From Nakamurella lactea DSM 19367 (GTDB lineage Bacteria > Actinomycetota > Actinomycetes > Mycobacteriales > Nakamurellaceae): 64,000 nt of DNA. The stretch is taken from positions 434,001 to 498,000 of the forward strand of contig NZ_AUFT01000001.1 in assembly GCF_000426645.1 (NCBI RefSeq). Direction: 5' to 3'. Each line of letters begins with the position of its first letter. The stretch's first letter is position 1. Both the position numbers and the translations under genes were made by a program. Below the pieces are notes generated by a model, which was not told where the DNA came from, ran no database searches, and worked only from the letters and a program-made list of their open reading frames with translations. Below are positions 52,325 through 60,492 of this stretch, piece by piece.

Positions 52325-53343
52325 CGTTGTCCCTCCGTCTGTGGGTCGGCCGATTTCGACCTCGCGTTCGGCGCCGGTGCCCGGACGAAGCAGGCAACCC
52401 GGCCGGAACCGGCCGGCGCCAGCTGCGGAACGCTGTCCCGGCATCCGTTCCGCGCCAGCGCGCACCGGTCGGCGTAGAGGCAACCGCCCCCGGTGGTGGA
52501 CAGATCCGGTGGCATGCCAGGGATTCCGTGCAGCTGCACCACTTCGGCGCGTGGGTCGCCGTAGCAGCCGAGCAGTGCATCGGTGTACGGATGGTGCACG
52601 CCGGTCAGTACCTCAGCGGACGGTTTGTCCTCGATGATGCGCCCGGCATACATCACCAACAGCCGGTCCGTCGCCTCCAGCACCGTGCCCAGGTCGTGAC
52701 TGATCAGCAGTGCGGTGAACCTCTGGCTGGCCTGCAACGACTTGATGGTGTTCATCACCGCCTTCTGCACCATGACGTCGAGCGCAGTGGTCGGCTCGTC
52801 GAAGACGATGAACCGGGGCTCCAGCGCCAGTGCGAGCGCGATCACCACCCGCTGCCGCATACCGCCGGACAGTTCGTGCGGGTACCGGTCGAGTACCTCG
52901 GCCTTCAACTCCACCTGTTCCAACAGGTCCCCGCCGCGCCGGCGGATGCTCGCCCTGGTGTAGTCGTCGCCATCCCTGGCGTGCGCCTTCAGGATGTCGC
53001 CGAAGTGATGGCCGATGGTGCGCACCGGATTGAGTGCGTTCATCCCGCTCTGCAACACCAGGGCGAACCCGTTGCGCCGCTGGGCGCGCAGTTGTTCGCC
53101 GGACAGCGACGCGATGTCGGTGCCGTCGAACGAGATCGACCCGCCGTCCAGTCTGCCCGGCGGTTGCAACAGCCGGGTCAGCGCGAAGCCGAGCGTCGAC
53201 TTACCACAACCCGACTCCCCCACCAGGCCGACGAACTCGCCTTCGGCGAGATCGAGGTCGACATCACGCACCGACCAGATCCGGGCGCCGCGGTTGGGCT
53301 CGTAGACCACGTTCACCCCGCGCGCCGAGACCAGACCTCTCAT
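52321..53343 (-). CDS. Oligopeptide/oligosaccharide ABC transporter ATP-binding protein (OppD-like)
   Basis: 340 residues. Walker A GESGCGKSTLG, FQSGMNALNPVRTIG as Q-loop, signature LSGGMRQRVVIALALA and Walker B FIVFDEPTTALDV. The C-terminal Cys set (GGCLYADRCALARNGCRDS ... RVACFV) matches the oligopeptide-transporter C-terminal motif that often holds an FeS cluster in OppD/DppD. The ATG overlaps the stop of a 24-codon ORF. Confidence 0.9.
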   Translation of the reverse strand: MRGLVSARGVNVVYEPNRGARIWSVRDVDLDLAEGEFVGLVGESGCGKSTLGFALTRLLQPPGRLDGGSISFDGTDIASLSGEQLRAQRRNGFALVLQSGMNALNPVRTIGHHFGDILKAHARDGDDYTRASIRRRGGDLLEQVELKAEVLDRYPHELSGGMRQRVVIALALALEPRFIVFDEPTTALDVMVQKAVMNTIKSLQASQRFTALLISHDLGTVLEATDRLLVMYAGRIIEDKPSAEVLTGVHHPYTDALLGCYGDPRAEVVQLHGIPGMPPDLSTTGGGCLYADRCALARNGCRDSVPQLAPAGSGRVACFVRAPAPNARSKSADPQTEGQR

Positions 53344-53414
53344 GAGGTCACCCCGTTCGTCCCTCGCGGGCTGCCCTCATTCAGCGTTGATGACTCGTTC
53401 GCAAGCTCAGTCAT
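53340..53414 (-). CDS. 24-codon coupling ORF between permease and OppD-like gene
   Basis: ATG at 53414 overlaps the permease stop as ATGA. Its own stop TGA (53342-53340) overlaps the OppD-like ATG as ATGA. The product (MTELANESSTLNEGSPRGTN and four more residues) has no recognisable motif. Overlaps on both sides suggest it carries ribosomes from one gene to the next. Confidence 0.4.
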   Translation of the reverse strand: MTELANESSTLNEGSPRGTNGVTS

Positions 53415-54358
53415 GAGGTCTTCTCCCGCAACCGGGGATTCGACAAGGCGTCGACGCCGAAATTGATCAGCGTGAACGACACCGCCAGCAACGCGATGGC
53501 CAGGCCCGGCGCGAACACCAACACCCATTGCCCGGTGAGCAGGGCGTTCTGCTGTTGGGCGAAGTGCAGGATGGTGCCCCAACTCACCGTTTCCGGGTTG
53601 CCCAGCCCGAGGAACTCCAGGCTGGCCTCGGCCATCACCGCTGCGGTCGCCGCACTGAAGAAGCTGGCCGCCACCAAGGAGGTCATGTTCGGCAGGATCT
53701 CGCGGAACACGATGCGCAGCATGCGCTCTCCGGAGAACGCCGCCGAGGTGACGAAGTCCCTGGTCCGCAGCGTCACCGCCTGGCTGCGGATCACCCGCGC
53801 GCCGGTGGCCCAGGAAGTGAACGCGACCACCAACACGATCGTCCACACCGAACGGCTCGGCAGATATGCGGCCAGGATGATCATCAGTGGCAGCCCGGGG
53901 ATCACCAGCGCCAGGTTGGTGATGAACCCGATCACCTCATCGGTGGGTCCCGGCCGGTATCCGGAGATCAGCCCCAGGGTCACCGCCACCAGCGTTGCCA
54001 GGATTCCCGCGGACAGCCCGACCAACAGCGAAACCCTGGCACCGTAGACCATCTGGGAGAACACGTCGTTGCCGGCGCCGGTGGTGCCCAGCCAGTTCTC
54101 GGCGTTCGGGTTCTGGTACGGCACGAAGTCCGTCGAGGTCGGTGAATGGTTGGCAATGAGCGGGGCGAAGACCGCCAGCAGCACGAAGAAGACCAACAGC
54201 ACCAACCCGATCCTGGCCTTGCCGTTGCTCCACAGGGTGCGCAGCGCCCGACCGAGGAACAGGATCGGCGTGAGCCCGTCGGGCAGTCTGGAGGGACCGC
54301 CGGTCACCGCTGCGGTCCCGTCGGCCGGCGGTGGCGTCGCTGTCGCGGTGATGCTCAT
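53411..54358 (-). CDS. ABC transporter permease (OppC-like)
   Basis: 315 residues with six membrane helices (IGLVLLVFFVLLAVFAPLIANH; VSLLVGLSAGILATLVAVTLGLISG; ITNLALVIPGLPLMIILAAYL ...) and the EAA-like loop (SAAFSGERMLRIVFREILPNM). N-terminal PTSTDFVPYQNPNAENWLGTT is the periplasmic stretch of OppC/DppC. The 54358 ATG overlaps the upstream permease stop by ATGA. Confidence 0.9.
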   Translation of the reverse strand: MSITATATPPPADGTAAVTGGPSRLPDGLTPILFLGRALRTLWSNGKARIGLVLLVFFVLLAVFAPLIANHSPTSTDFVPYQNPNAENWLGTTGAGNDVFSQMVYGARVSLLVGLSAGILATLVAVTLGLISGYRPGPTDEVIGFITNLALVIPGLPLMIILAAYLPSRSVWTIVLVVAFTSWATGARVIRSQAVTLRTRDFVTSAAFSGERMLRIVFREILPNMTSLVAASFFSAATAAVMAEASLEFLGLGNPETVSWGTILHFAQQQNALLTGQWVLVFAPGLAIALLAVSFTLINFGVDALSNPRLREKTS

Positions 54359-55350
54359 GCGATCACCTCCCGCCGAACCCGCGGATCGAAACGCACGTAG
54401 AGCAGATCGACCACGAAGATGGTGACCAGCATGCTGACGGTGATGACCAGGAACAGTGCCTGCATCAACGGGTAATCGTGATTGAGCACCGCGATGTAGA
54501 GCAGATTGCCCAGGCCGGGATAGCCGAAGATGCCCTCGACCAACACCGATCCGCCGACCACCGCGCCCAGCGACAGCCCGAAGGCGGTGATGTTGGGCAA
54601 CATCGCGTTCCGGGCCGCGTACAGCAGCGCGATGGTCCGTGACCTGAGGCCGTTCGCCTCGGCGAAGGTCACATAGTCCTCGCCGAGGGTGTTGATCATG
54701 TTGTTGCGCATCCCGAACACCCAGCCGGACAGCGACGTCACGGTCAACGTCACCGCCGGCAAGATGCTGTGCTGCACGGCATCCGACAGGAACGAGAGCG
54801 ACAGGTTCGGGGTCAGCCCCGGCGAGTAGCCGCCCTGACTGGCAAATATCTGGAACTTGAAGGCGAACACATACAACAGCAACATGCCGAACCAGAAGGG
54901 CGGGAATGCGGAGAACAGGGTGGCACCGAGGGTGACCGTGCTGTCCGCCGCCGTCCCTCGCCGCCAGCCCGCGTACACCCCCAGCAGGGTGCCCAGGACG
55001 AACGCGATGATGGTCGTGACGCCGACCAGACAGACGGTCCACGGCAGCGCCTGCAGGATGGTGTGGCTCACCGTCTGGGTCGGGAAGGAGAACGACGTCC
55101 CGAAGTTCAGCCGGAGGGTATTCCCCAAGTAGGAGAAGTACTGCGACAGCCAATTGCCCTCGGCGCCGCCCAGCTGGGCCGCCATGGCGTCCCGCATCGC
55201 GTTCGTCACCTGCACCCCGTTCGCCTGCAGATTGCCCAAGGCGGCGTCCAACGGTGATCCGGGCATCAGCCGCGGCAGGGCGAAGTTCAGGGTGAGCGCC
55301 GCCCAGAAGGTGAGGACGAACAACACCACCTTGCGAGTCACGTATCGCAT
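54355..55350 (-). CDS. ABC transporter permease (OppB-like)
   Basis: 331 residues. N-terminal MRYVTRKVVLFVLTFWAALTLNFALPRLMPGSPLD is typical of OppB/DppB. Six helices follow, and an EAA loop (EANGLRSRTIALLYAARNAMLPN) contacts the ATPase. It forms the channel with the 53411-54358 permease. The ATG has GGGAGGGTTGAACG upstream. Confidence 0.9.
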   Translation of the reverse strand: MRYVTRKVVLFVLTFWAALTLNFALPRLMPGSPLDAALGNLQANGVQVTNAMRDAMAAQLGGAEGNWLSQYFSYLGNTLRLNFGTSFSFPTQTVSHTILQALPWTVCLVGVTTIIAFVLGTLLGVYAGWRRGTAADSTVTLGATLFSAFPPFWFGMLLLYVFAFKFQIFASQGGYSPGLTPNLSLSFLSDAVQHSILPAVTLTVTSLSGWVFGMRNNMINTLGEDYVTFAEANGLRSRTIALLYAARNAMLPNITAFGLSLGAVVGGSVLVEGIFGYPGLGNLLYIAVLNHDYPLMQALFLVITVSMLVTIFVVDLLYVRFDPRVRREVIA

Positions 55351-55387
55351 CGTTCAACCCTCCCGGGATCGCACCAGAGACGACCGA

Positions 55388-57151
55388 TCAGCCGACGGCC
55401 TTCAGCCTGGAGACCACCAACAACGACATCTGGTTGTACGGCGTCGGCAATGTGTACGGGTCTTCGGCTGACGGCCATCCGGTGAAGTGGGTGGTCTGGA
55501 ACAGGCCCCAGCTGCCGCCGTAGTACAGCGGGATGATGGGCAACTGGGTGAACATCTGCTGCTGGATCTTGTTGGTAGCAGCCTGCTGTGCCGCCTCGTC
55601 AGTTGCCGCGGCCAGGCTGGCCAGCGCGGCGTCCGTCTCCGGGCTCTTGAATCGCTCGAAATTGTTGACCGTCGCGGTCCCGATCGGCGCGGCGAACGAC
55701 GAGTTCAGAGCGTTGTTGAAGTCGTTGTAGGGCACCCCGGTGCCGCCGAAGCCGCCGAACGCACCGTCGAAGTTGCCGCTCTGGATCTTGGTGGTGTACT
55801 GCGCGGCGCTCGGCTCGTCCAGCGTGACATTGATGCCGCCGGCGGACAGTTCGGCCTTCACCTCGTTGGCCGCCGCCACCCAGTCGCTGTAGTTGTTCGG
55901 CAGCGTGATGGTCAGGTCGGCCTGCTTCCCGTCCTTGGTCAGCTGTCCGCCGGACATCGTGTAGCCGGCCTTGGCGAAGTAGTCGCCGGCCTTCTTGGCG
56001 TCCTGGGTGATCATTCCTTTGTCGGGAATGCTGGGGTCGAGCCACTTCTCCAGGTTCGGCAGGATCAGCCCGGTGGTGCTGGCCGCGCCCAGGTAACCGT
56101 TCACCGCCTTCTTGGCGATGGTGTCCCGGTCGAGCAGGTGGGAGATGCCCTGGCGGAAGTTGGGATCGTTGTACGGCTCCTTCGTCAGGTTCAGGAACAG
56201 CCCGATGGTGCCGCCCGGCGGGAACCAGTAGCTGCGGTTCGCGCCCCGCGAGATGTAGGTCTGCTGGACGTTGGGCAGGAAGTTGTACGACCAGTCGAAC
56301 TTGCCGCTGGCCACGTTGAGCTGATTGGTGCTCTGATTACTGGACTGCGCCGGATAGTCGACCTGGCTCGGCGCGATGTTCGCGGCGTTCCAGTAATCGG
56401 CGTTCTTGGTCAAGGTGTACGACGTCGGCGCGAAGCTGGACAGCGTGAACGGCCCGGTGCCGACCGGCTTGGTGTTGGCGAACTTCGACGGATCGGCGGG
56501 AAGTCCGCTGGACCACAGGTGTTCGGGGACGATCGGCACCTGCGCCACGGTGGATTCGAACGGGACATTGGGGGCCTTGAAGGTGGCGGTGACGATGTTG
56601 CCCTTGCTCTCGACCTTGGACAGTTGGGTCCAGACGCCCGTGGTGTCCAGCGCCGGATACTTCTTCAGCAGGTCGAAGGTGAAGGTGACGTCAGCGGCGC
56701 TGAACGGCTTGCCGTCACTCCACTTCACCCCGTCCCGCAGGGTGAACTCCAGCGTGGTCGGACTGGTGAACTTCTGACTGGCGGCCAGGAACTGGGTGAA
56801 GGTTCCGTCCACCGTGCTGGCGATGGCGAGCGGCTCGTAGATCAGCCGGGTGCCGCCGAGCTCGGTGGGTACCAACGGGTTGAAGTTCTCGACCAGGGTC
56901 GGGTTGCCGGAGTCGCCCTGGATGGTCAGGGTGCCGCCCTGCTTGACACCGCCTGCGCTCGCACCGCTGGCGCTGCCGGACCCGGAAGCGGCCGGCGATG
57001 CGCCCGAACCAGGGCTGGATCCGGCCGCCCCTGATGACGCGGACTCGGCGGATTGCGCGGCCTTGCCACTACCGGCACAACCACTGACCACCAGGGCGAC
57101 GGCGGCGGCCACCGCGGTCGCAGCGGCCGTGTGTCGATGGAGAGATCTCAT
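55388..57151 (-). CDS. Solute-binding lipoprotein of the Opp-type transporter (SBP_bac_5)
   Basis: 587 residues. Lipobox LVVSGC gives acylated Cys25, then a Ser/Gly/Ala linker. The SBP_bac_5 body is clear: TEFTLRDGVKWSDGKPFSAADVTFTFDLLKK (in part), FRQGISHLLDRDTIAKKAV, LPIIPLYYGGSW. Although the class is best known for peptides, many members in sugar operons bind oligosaccharides, and the neighbours here (GH39, secreted hydrolase, LacI) favour that. The ATG overlaps the GH39 stop by ATGA. Confidence 0.9.
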   Translation of the reverse strand: MRSLHRHTAAATAVAAAVALVVSGCAGSGKAAQSAESASSGAAGSSPGSGASPAASGSGSASGASAGGVKQGGTLTIQGDSGNPTLVENFNPLVPTELGGTRLIYEPLAIASTVDGTFTQFLAASQKFTSPTTLEFTLRDGVKWSDGKPFSAADVTFTFDLLKKYPALDTTGVWTQLSKVESKGNIVTATFKAPNVPFESTVAQVPIVPEHLWSSGLPADPSKFANTKPVGTGPFTLSSFAPTSYTLTKNADYWNAANIAPSQVDYPAQSSNQSTNQLNVASGKFDWSYNFLPNVQQTYISRGANRSYWFPPGGTIGLFLNLTKEPYNDPNFRQGISHLLDRDTIAKKAVNGYLGAASTTGLILPNLEKWLDPSIPDKGMITQDAKKAGDYFAKAGYTMSGGQLTKDGKQADLTITLPNNYSDWVAAANEVKAELSAGGINVTLDEPSAAQYTTKIQSGNFDGAFGGFGGTGVPYNDFNNALNSSFAAPIGTATVNNFERFKSPETDAALASLAAATDEAAQQAATNKIQQQMFTQLPIIPLYYGGSWGLFQTTHFTGWPSAEDPYTLPTPYNQMSLLVVSRLKAVG

Positions 57152-59064
57152 CGTGGGTCCTCTTTTCGATCGGATTCGGACAGAGTTTCCTGGTCTGGCG
57201 CCGGATCGGCGGGTGGCGACAGTCGGAGTCGGAGCACTCCTGGCTGTGGCAGGTCGACGGTGAGTCGCCCCTCGCCGGCGGTCCCGGCCACCAGGTCCGG
57301 CAATCGCTCGGAGTACAGCTCGTCGGCTCGGTGCAGTCGCCCCCACTGCTCGGCGTCGGGCCAGCGGGTCCCCGGCTCGAGCGCGGTGATCACATTCGAG
57401 TGGTCGGCGTCGATCCGGTTCAACTGAACCCGATGTGCACCGGCGGCCAGCCCGGTGAGTCGAATGTCGACGGTCCGGTGCAGCCGGCTGTCGCCGTGCA
57501 TCACCTGAGAGTTGACCGTGCCGTTCCAGACCAGCAGATCGATGGTGCCGTCGGGGTGCCGGGTCGCCCAGGACTGAACCAGCACCTCAGCACCGTCTCC
57601 GGTCAGGTCGCCGGCCAGCACCTGGTCGCCCTGCTGCGCGGCCAGATGTGCTGCCCAGTAACGCGGCTTACGCAGATTGCCGATACCGAGGAGGCCGAAT
57701 CCGTTGTGGAACAGCGACTCCGGCCGTCCGAGCTCCTCGAAGTGGTCGCTCACCACCCAATAGGCGAGCGCCTGCAGGCGGTGCTGGACGGCGCGGTAGC
57801 CCATCAGCACGAACGGCGCGCCGGCCGGGCTGTCGTGCACCGGGCCGAAGTGGGTGGAGCCGACGCCCCACTCGGTCCACCACACCCGGTCGCCGACCTC
57901 GGGCGCCGCAGCGACCGCCGGTCGGGTGTCGAGCGGCATGTTGCCGTAGGTGTGGGAGCTGACGAAATCCAGCGGAACGTTGCGGTCGCGGGTGTGCTGT
58001 ACCAGGGCGGTGATCCACTCCGCCGCCGCGGTCGACGGACCGCCGACCAGCAACCGCTCGTCGACCGCCTTCAGGCCGGCGGCCGATTCGTCGTAGAGCC
58101 TCAGATATTCCTGCTGTGTGCCGGCCCAGAACACCTCGAGGTTGGGCTCGTTCCAGACCTCGAACCCCCAGGTCGCCACCTCGTCGATGCCGTACCGCCG
58201 CACCAGGTGGTCGGCGAACGCCGTGACCAGCCCGCGCCACTGCGCCCAGTCCGACGGTGGCGAGATGATCCCCCGATAGACGAAGACCGTCTGCTCCGGG
58301 TCCCGGGCCAAGGCGGCCGGCATGAACGAGAGCTCCACCACCGGCCGGATGCCGAGCTGCAGGATCTGGTCGTACAGCGTGTCGATCCGGGTGAAGTCGA
58401 AGTTCAGGGTGCCGTCGGCCGCCCTGGTCACCACCTGGTTGTCGTCGTGGAAGATCGCGTGGGCGCGCACCGCGCCAACGCCGAGGTCGGCCCTGGCGAT
58501 CGTCAGGGCCTCGGCGAATTCCGGCCCGATCTGGTTGCCGTTGCCGTCGTCACCGAAGGTCAGCTGGGTCAATCGCTCGGAGCCGGCCATCCACCACACC
58601 CGCTGCAGACGGTCGACGACCGTGCCGGTGTCGACGGCCAGCCGCAGTGGCCCGGCCGGCCGGCCGCTGGTCGCGCCGACCACCGCGTTGCTCCACTCCC
58701 AGGCGGGCAGATCGGCGCCGGCGACCGCGGACACCCGGTACCCGTACGGCACCCCGTCGTCCACGCCGGTGTCGGCGAATTCAGTGCCCGGCACGGCCGG
58801 TACATCGCTGCCGCCGTGATCCAGCAGGTGAGCCCGGCCGTCGGGTTCGGTGCGTTCGATCAGGTACCCAGCCGCGCCCGTCACAGGTCGCCAACTCAGC
58901 CGGATGTGCCCGGCGCCGGGTGTCGCCGTCAGATCCGCGGGTGCGTCGAGCCGGCCGGCTGGGTCCGCGGTGCTGGTATCGGTGAGCCGGCGATAGATGC
59001 GGCGCTCCCAGTCCAGCTTGGCCGCCCTGGCCTGCAGGTCGTCGGTCTCGGCGCTGTGGTCCAT
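57148..59064 (-). CDS. GH39 family glycosidase (beta-xylosidase-like) with N-terminal FnIII domain
   Basis: 638 residues, no signal peptide, so cytoplasmic. Residues ~40-130 form a fibronectin type III domain (APADLTATPGAGHIRLSW ... YGYRVSAVAG). The catalytic barrel has the acid/base motif EVWNEPNLEVFW (Glu306) and the probable nucleophile in WWTEWG (Glu398), both GH39 features. A C-terminal beta-sandwich follows. GH39 includes beta-xylosidases and alpha-iduronidases; here it would split the imported oligosaccharide. It ends by ATGA overlap with the binding-protein gene and begins 15 bases after the LacI stop codon. Confidence 0.8.
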   Translation of the reverse strand: MDHSAETDDLQARAAKLDWERRIYRRLTDTSTADPAGRLDAPADLTATPGAGHIRLSWRPVTGAAGYLIERTEPDGRAHLLDHGGSDVPAVPGTEFADTGVDDGVPYGYRVSAVAGADLPAWEWSNAVVGATSGRPAGPLRLAVDTGTVVDRLQRVWWMAGSERLTQLTFGDDGNGNQIGPEFAEALTIARADLGVGAVRAHAIFHDDNQVVTRAADGTLNFDFTRIDTLYDQILQLGIRPVVELSFMPAALARDPEQTVFVYRGIISPPSDWAQWRGLVTAFADHLVRRYGIDEVATWGFEVWNEPNLEVFWAGTQQEYLRLYDESAAGLKAVDERLLVGGPSTAAAEWITALVQHTRDRNVPLDFVSSHTYGNMPLDTRPAVAAAPEVGDRVWWTEWGVGSTHFGPVHDSPAGAPFVLMGYRAVQHRLQALAYWVVSDHFEELGRPESLFHNGFGLLGIGNLRKPRYWAAHLAAQQGDQVLAGDLTGDGAEVLVQSWATRHPDGTIDLLVWNGTVNSQVMHGDSRLHRTVDIRLTGLAAGAHRVQLNRIDADHSNVITALEPGTRWPDAEQWGRLHRADELYSERLPDLVAGTAGEGRLTVDLPQPGVLRLRLSPPADPAPDQETLSESDRKEDPR

Positions 59065-59079
59065 GGTTGTTCTCGACTC

Positions 59080-60189
59080 TCACTGCTCGGTAGGGGTTCG
59101 GCTGCTCCGGGTACGGCGGAGACCGTCCGACATGCTCCGCTCGGGAGGCCGGGCGGGCGGGCGTCGACAACCGCAGCTGCGCCGGATCACCGATTCGGTA
59201 GCCAGCACCACTGAGGTCCGCGGCTTCGTCGGCTCACGCAGCCGTTGCAGCAACAGCGAAATGGCCCGACTCCCGACCTCGTGCATCGGCTGGTGAACGG
59301 TGGTCAGGCTCGGGCTCAGATGCCGCGACGCGCTGATGTCGTCGAACCCGGTGACGGCGATGTCGGCCGGGGTACGGAGCCGGCGCGCGGCCAGGACGGC
59401 CCTGACGCCGATGGCCATCTCATCGTTGGCGCAGACGATCGCCTGCACCTGCCGGTCGCCGGTCAGGATGCTCTCGGCGGCCTGTTCGCCACCGGATTCG
59501 GTGAAGCCGCCGTCGGCGTCCGGCTTGTCCGGGGCCGGCAGTCCGGCGGCGATCAGCGCGTCCCGGAAGCCGGCGAACCGGGCTATCGAGTCCGGGGTCC
59601 GCGGCGGCCCGGAGACGAATGCCAGCCGGCGCAGCCCGTGCTGCTCGAGCAGGTGTTCCACCAGGTTCCGCATGCCACCCCTGTTGTCGACGCTGATGTC
59701 GTCGTGCGGCCATCGGGAGCCGGCCCGCCCGACCGTGACGATCGGCACCATGCTGGCCAAAGCCTGGGTGTCCGCCCGGTTCAGGCTGCGGGCGAAGAGC
59801 ACCAGGCCATCGGCTTTACCGGCGACCGAATAGGCCAGATCGCGGCCGGACCGGCCGCGGGTGGCCGCGATCAACAGGGCATCGCCGACCCCGGTGGTCG
59901 CCTGCTCGGCGCCGCGCAACACCTGGTCCAGGTACAGCGGCGAGTCGAGCAACGGGTCGTTCCCGGAGTCCAGGTCGTGGAACAGCACACCCAGGATGCC
60001 GGTCCGGTTGCTGGCCAACGCCTTTGCGGAGCCGTTCGGTACCCAGCCCATCTCGGCCGCCGTCGCCAGTACTCGTCGACGGGTGTCGACGGACATCCCC
60101 GCGCCACCGCTCATCGCTCGGGAGACGGTGGCCGTCGAGACGCCACAGCGCTGGGCGACCTGATAGATCGTCGCCCTTGCTGACGCCAT
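59080..60189 (-). CDS. LacI family transcriptional regulator
   Basis: 369 residues. HTH: TIYQVAQRCGVSTATVSRAMSGG, hinge and periplasmic-binding-protein-like sensor domain (TGILGVLFHDLDSGNDPLL ... IAVTGFDDISASRHLSPSLTTVHQP). It is the first gene of the minus-strand sugar operon, and two LacI-type operators lie 16-44 bases upstream of its ATG, so it probably represses itself and the operon until a mono- or disaccharide binds. The ATG at 60189 has GAGGAGCTCGACG upstream. Confidence 0.9.
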   Translation of the reverse strand: MASARATIYQVAQRCGVSTATVSRAMSGGAGMSVDTRRRVLATAAEMGWVPNGSAKALASNRTGILGVLFHDLDSGNDPLLDSPLYLDQVLRGAEQATTGVGDALLIAATRGRSGRDLAYSVAGKADGLVLFARSLNRADTQALASMVPIVTVGRAGSRWPHDDISVDNRGGMRNLVEHLLEQHGLRRLAFVSGPPRTPDSIARFAGFRDALIAAGLPAPDKPDADGGFTESGGEQAAESILTGDRQVQAIVCANDEMAIGVRAVLAARRLRTPADIAVTGFDDISASRHLSPSLTTVHQPMHEVGSRAISLLLQRLREPTKPRTSVVLATESVIRRSCGCRRPPARPPERSMSDGLRRTRSSRTPTEQ

Positions 60190-60204
60190 CGTCGAGCTCC
60201 TCAC

Positions 60205-60233
60205 GTAACCGCTTACGTTAGTTAAGCGCTTAC
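60205..60233. promoter_or_regulatory. Two tandem LacI-type operators
   Basis: GTAACCGCTTAC (60205-60216) and TTAAGCGCTTAC (60222-60233) are near-palindromes with the central CG and TTAC/GTAA ends of LacI/GalR operators. They are spaced 17 bases apart centre to centre and lie directly upstream of the lacI-family gene. Confidence 0.65.
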
Positions 60234-60492
60234 GGTCTAGCAGTGCCTCGGGCCGGTTGTCAATGGTTCCGTCCGTTCCGATCAGGCCGCTGGCGGGTGC
60301 GCAGACATCTGCCCGACGGGGTATCGCTGAGCGCCACCGGAGCGTCCAGCGCTGTCGACCTGATCGAGAAGGTGTAACGCGACGGCGATCCAGGCGCACA
60401 ATGATTCCGTCGGCAGCAGCGGCCGGTGCTCCGAGCGGGTGCCGGGGCGCGACCCGGGCGGCCGGCGCTCTCTCGGCGAAGGCGGCCTCGAC

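Noticed and set aside
55487-57034. 515-codon plus-strand frame antisense to the binding protein
   Set aside because: Gly/Arg/Val-rich shadow with no motif; the minus-strand frame has a lipobox and SBP_bac_5 motifs.
57331-59214. 627-codon plus-strand frame antisense to GH39
   Set aside because: No motif and shadow composition; GH39 catalytic motifs WNEPN and TEWG lie in the minus-strand frame.
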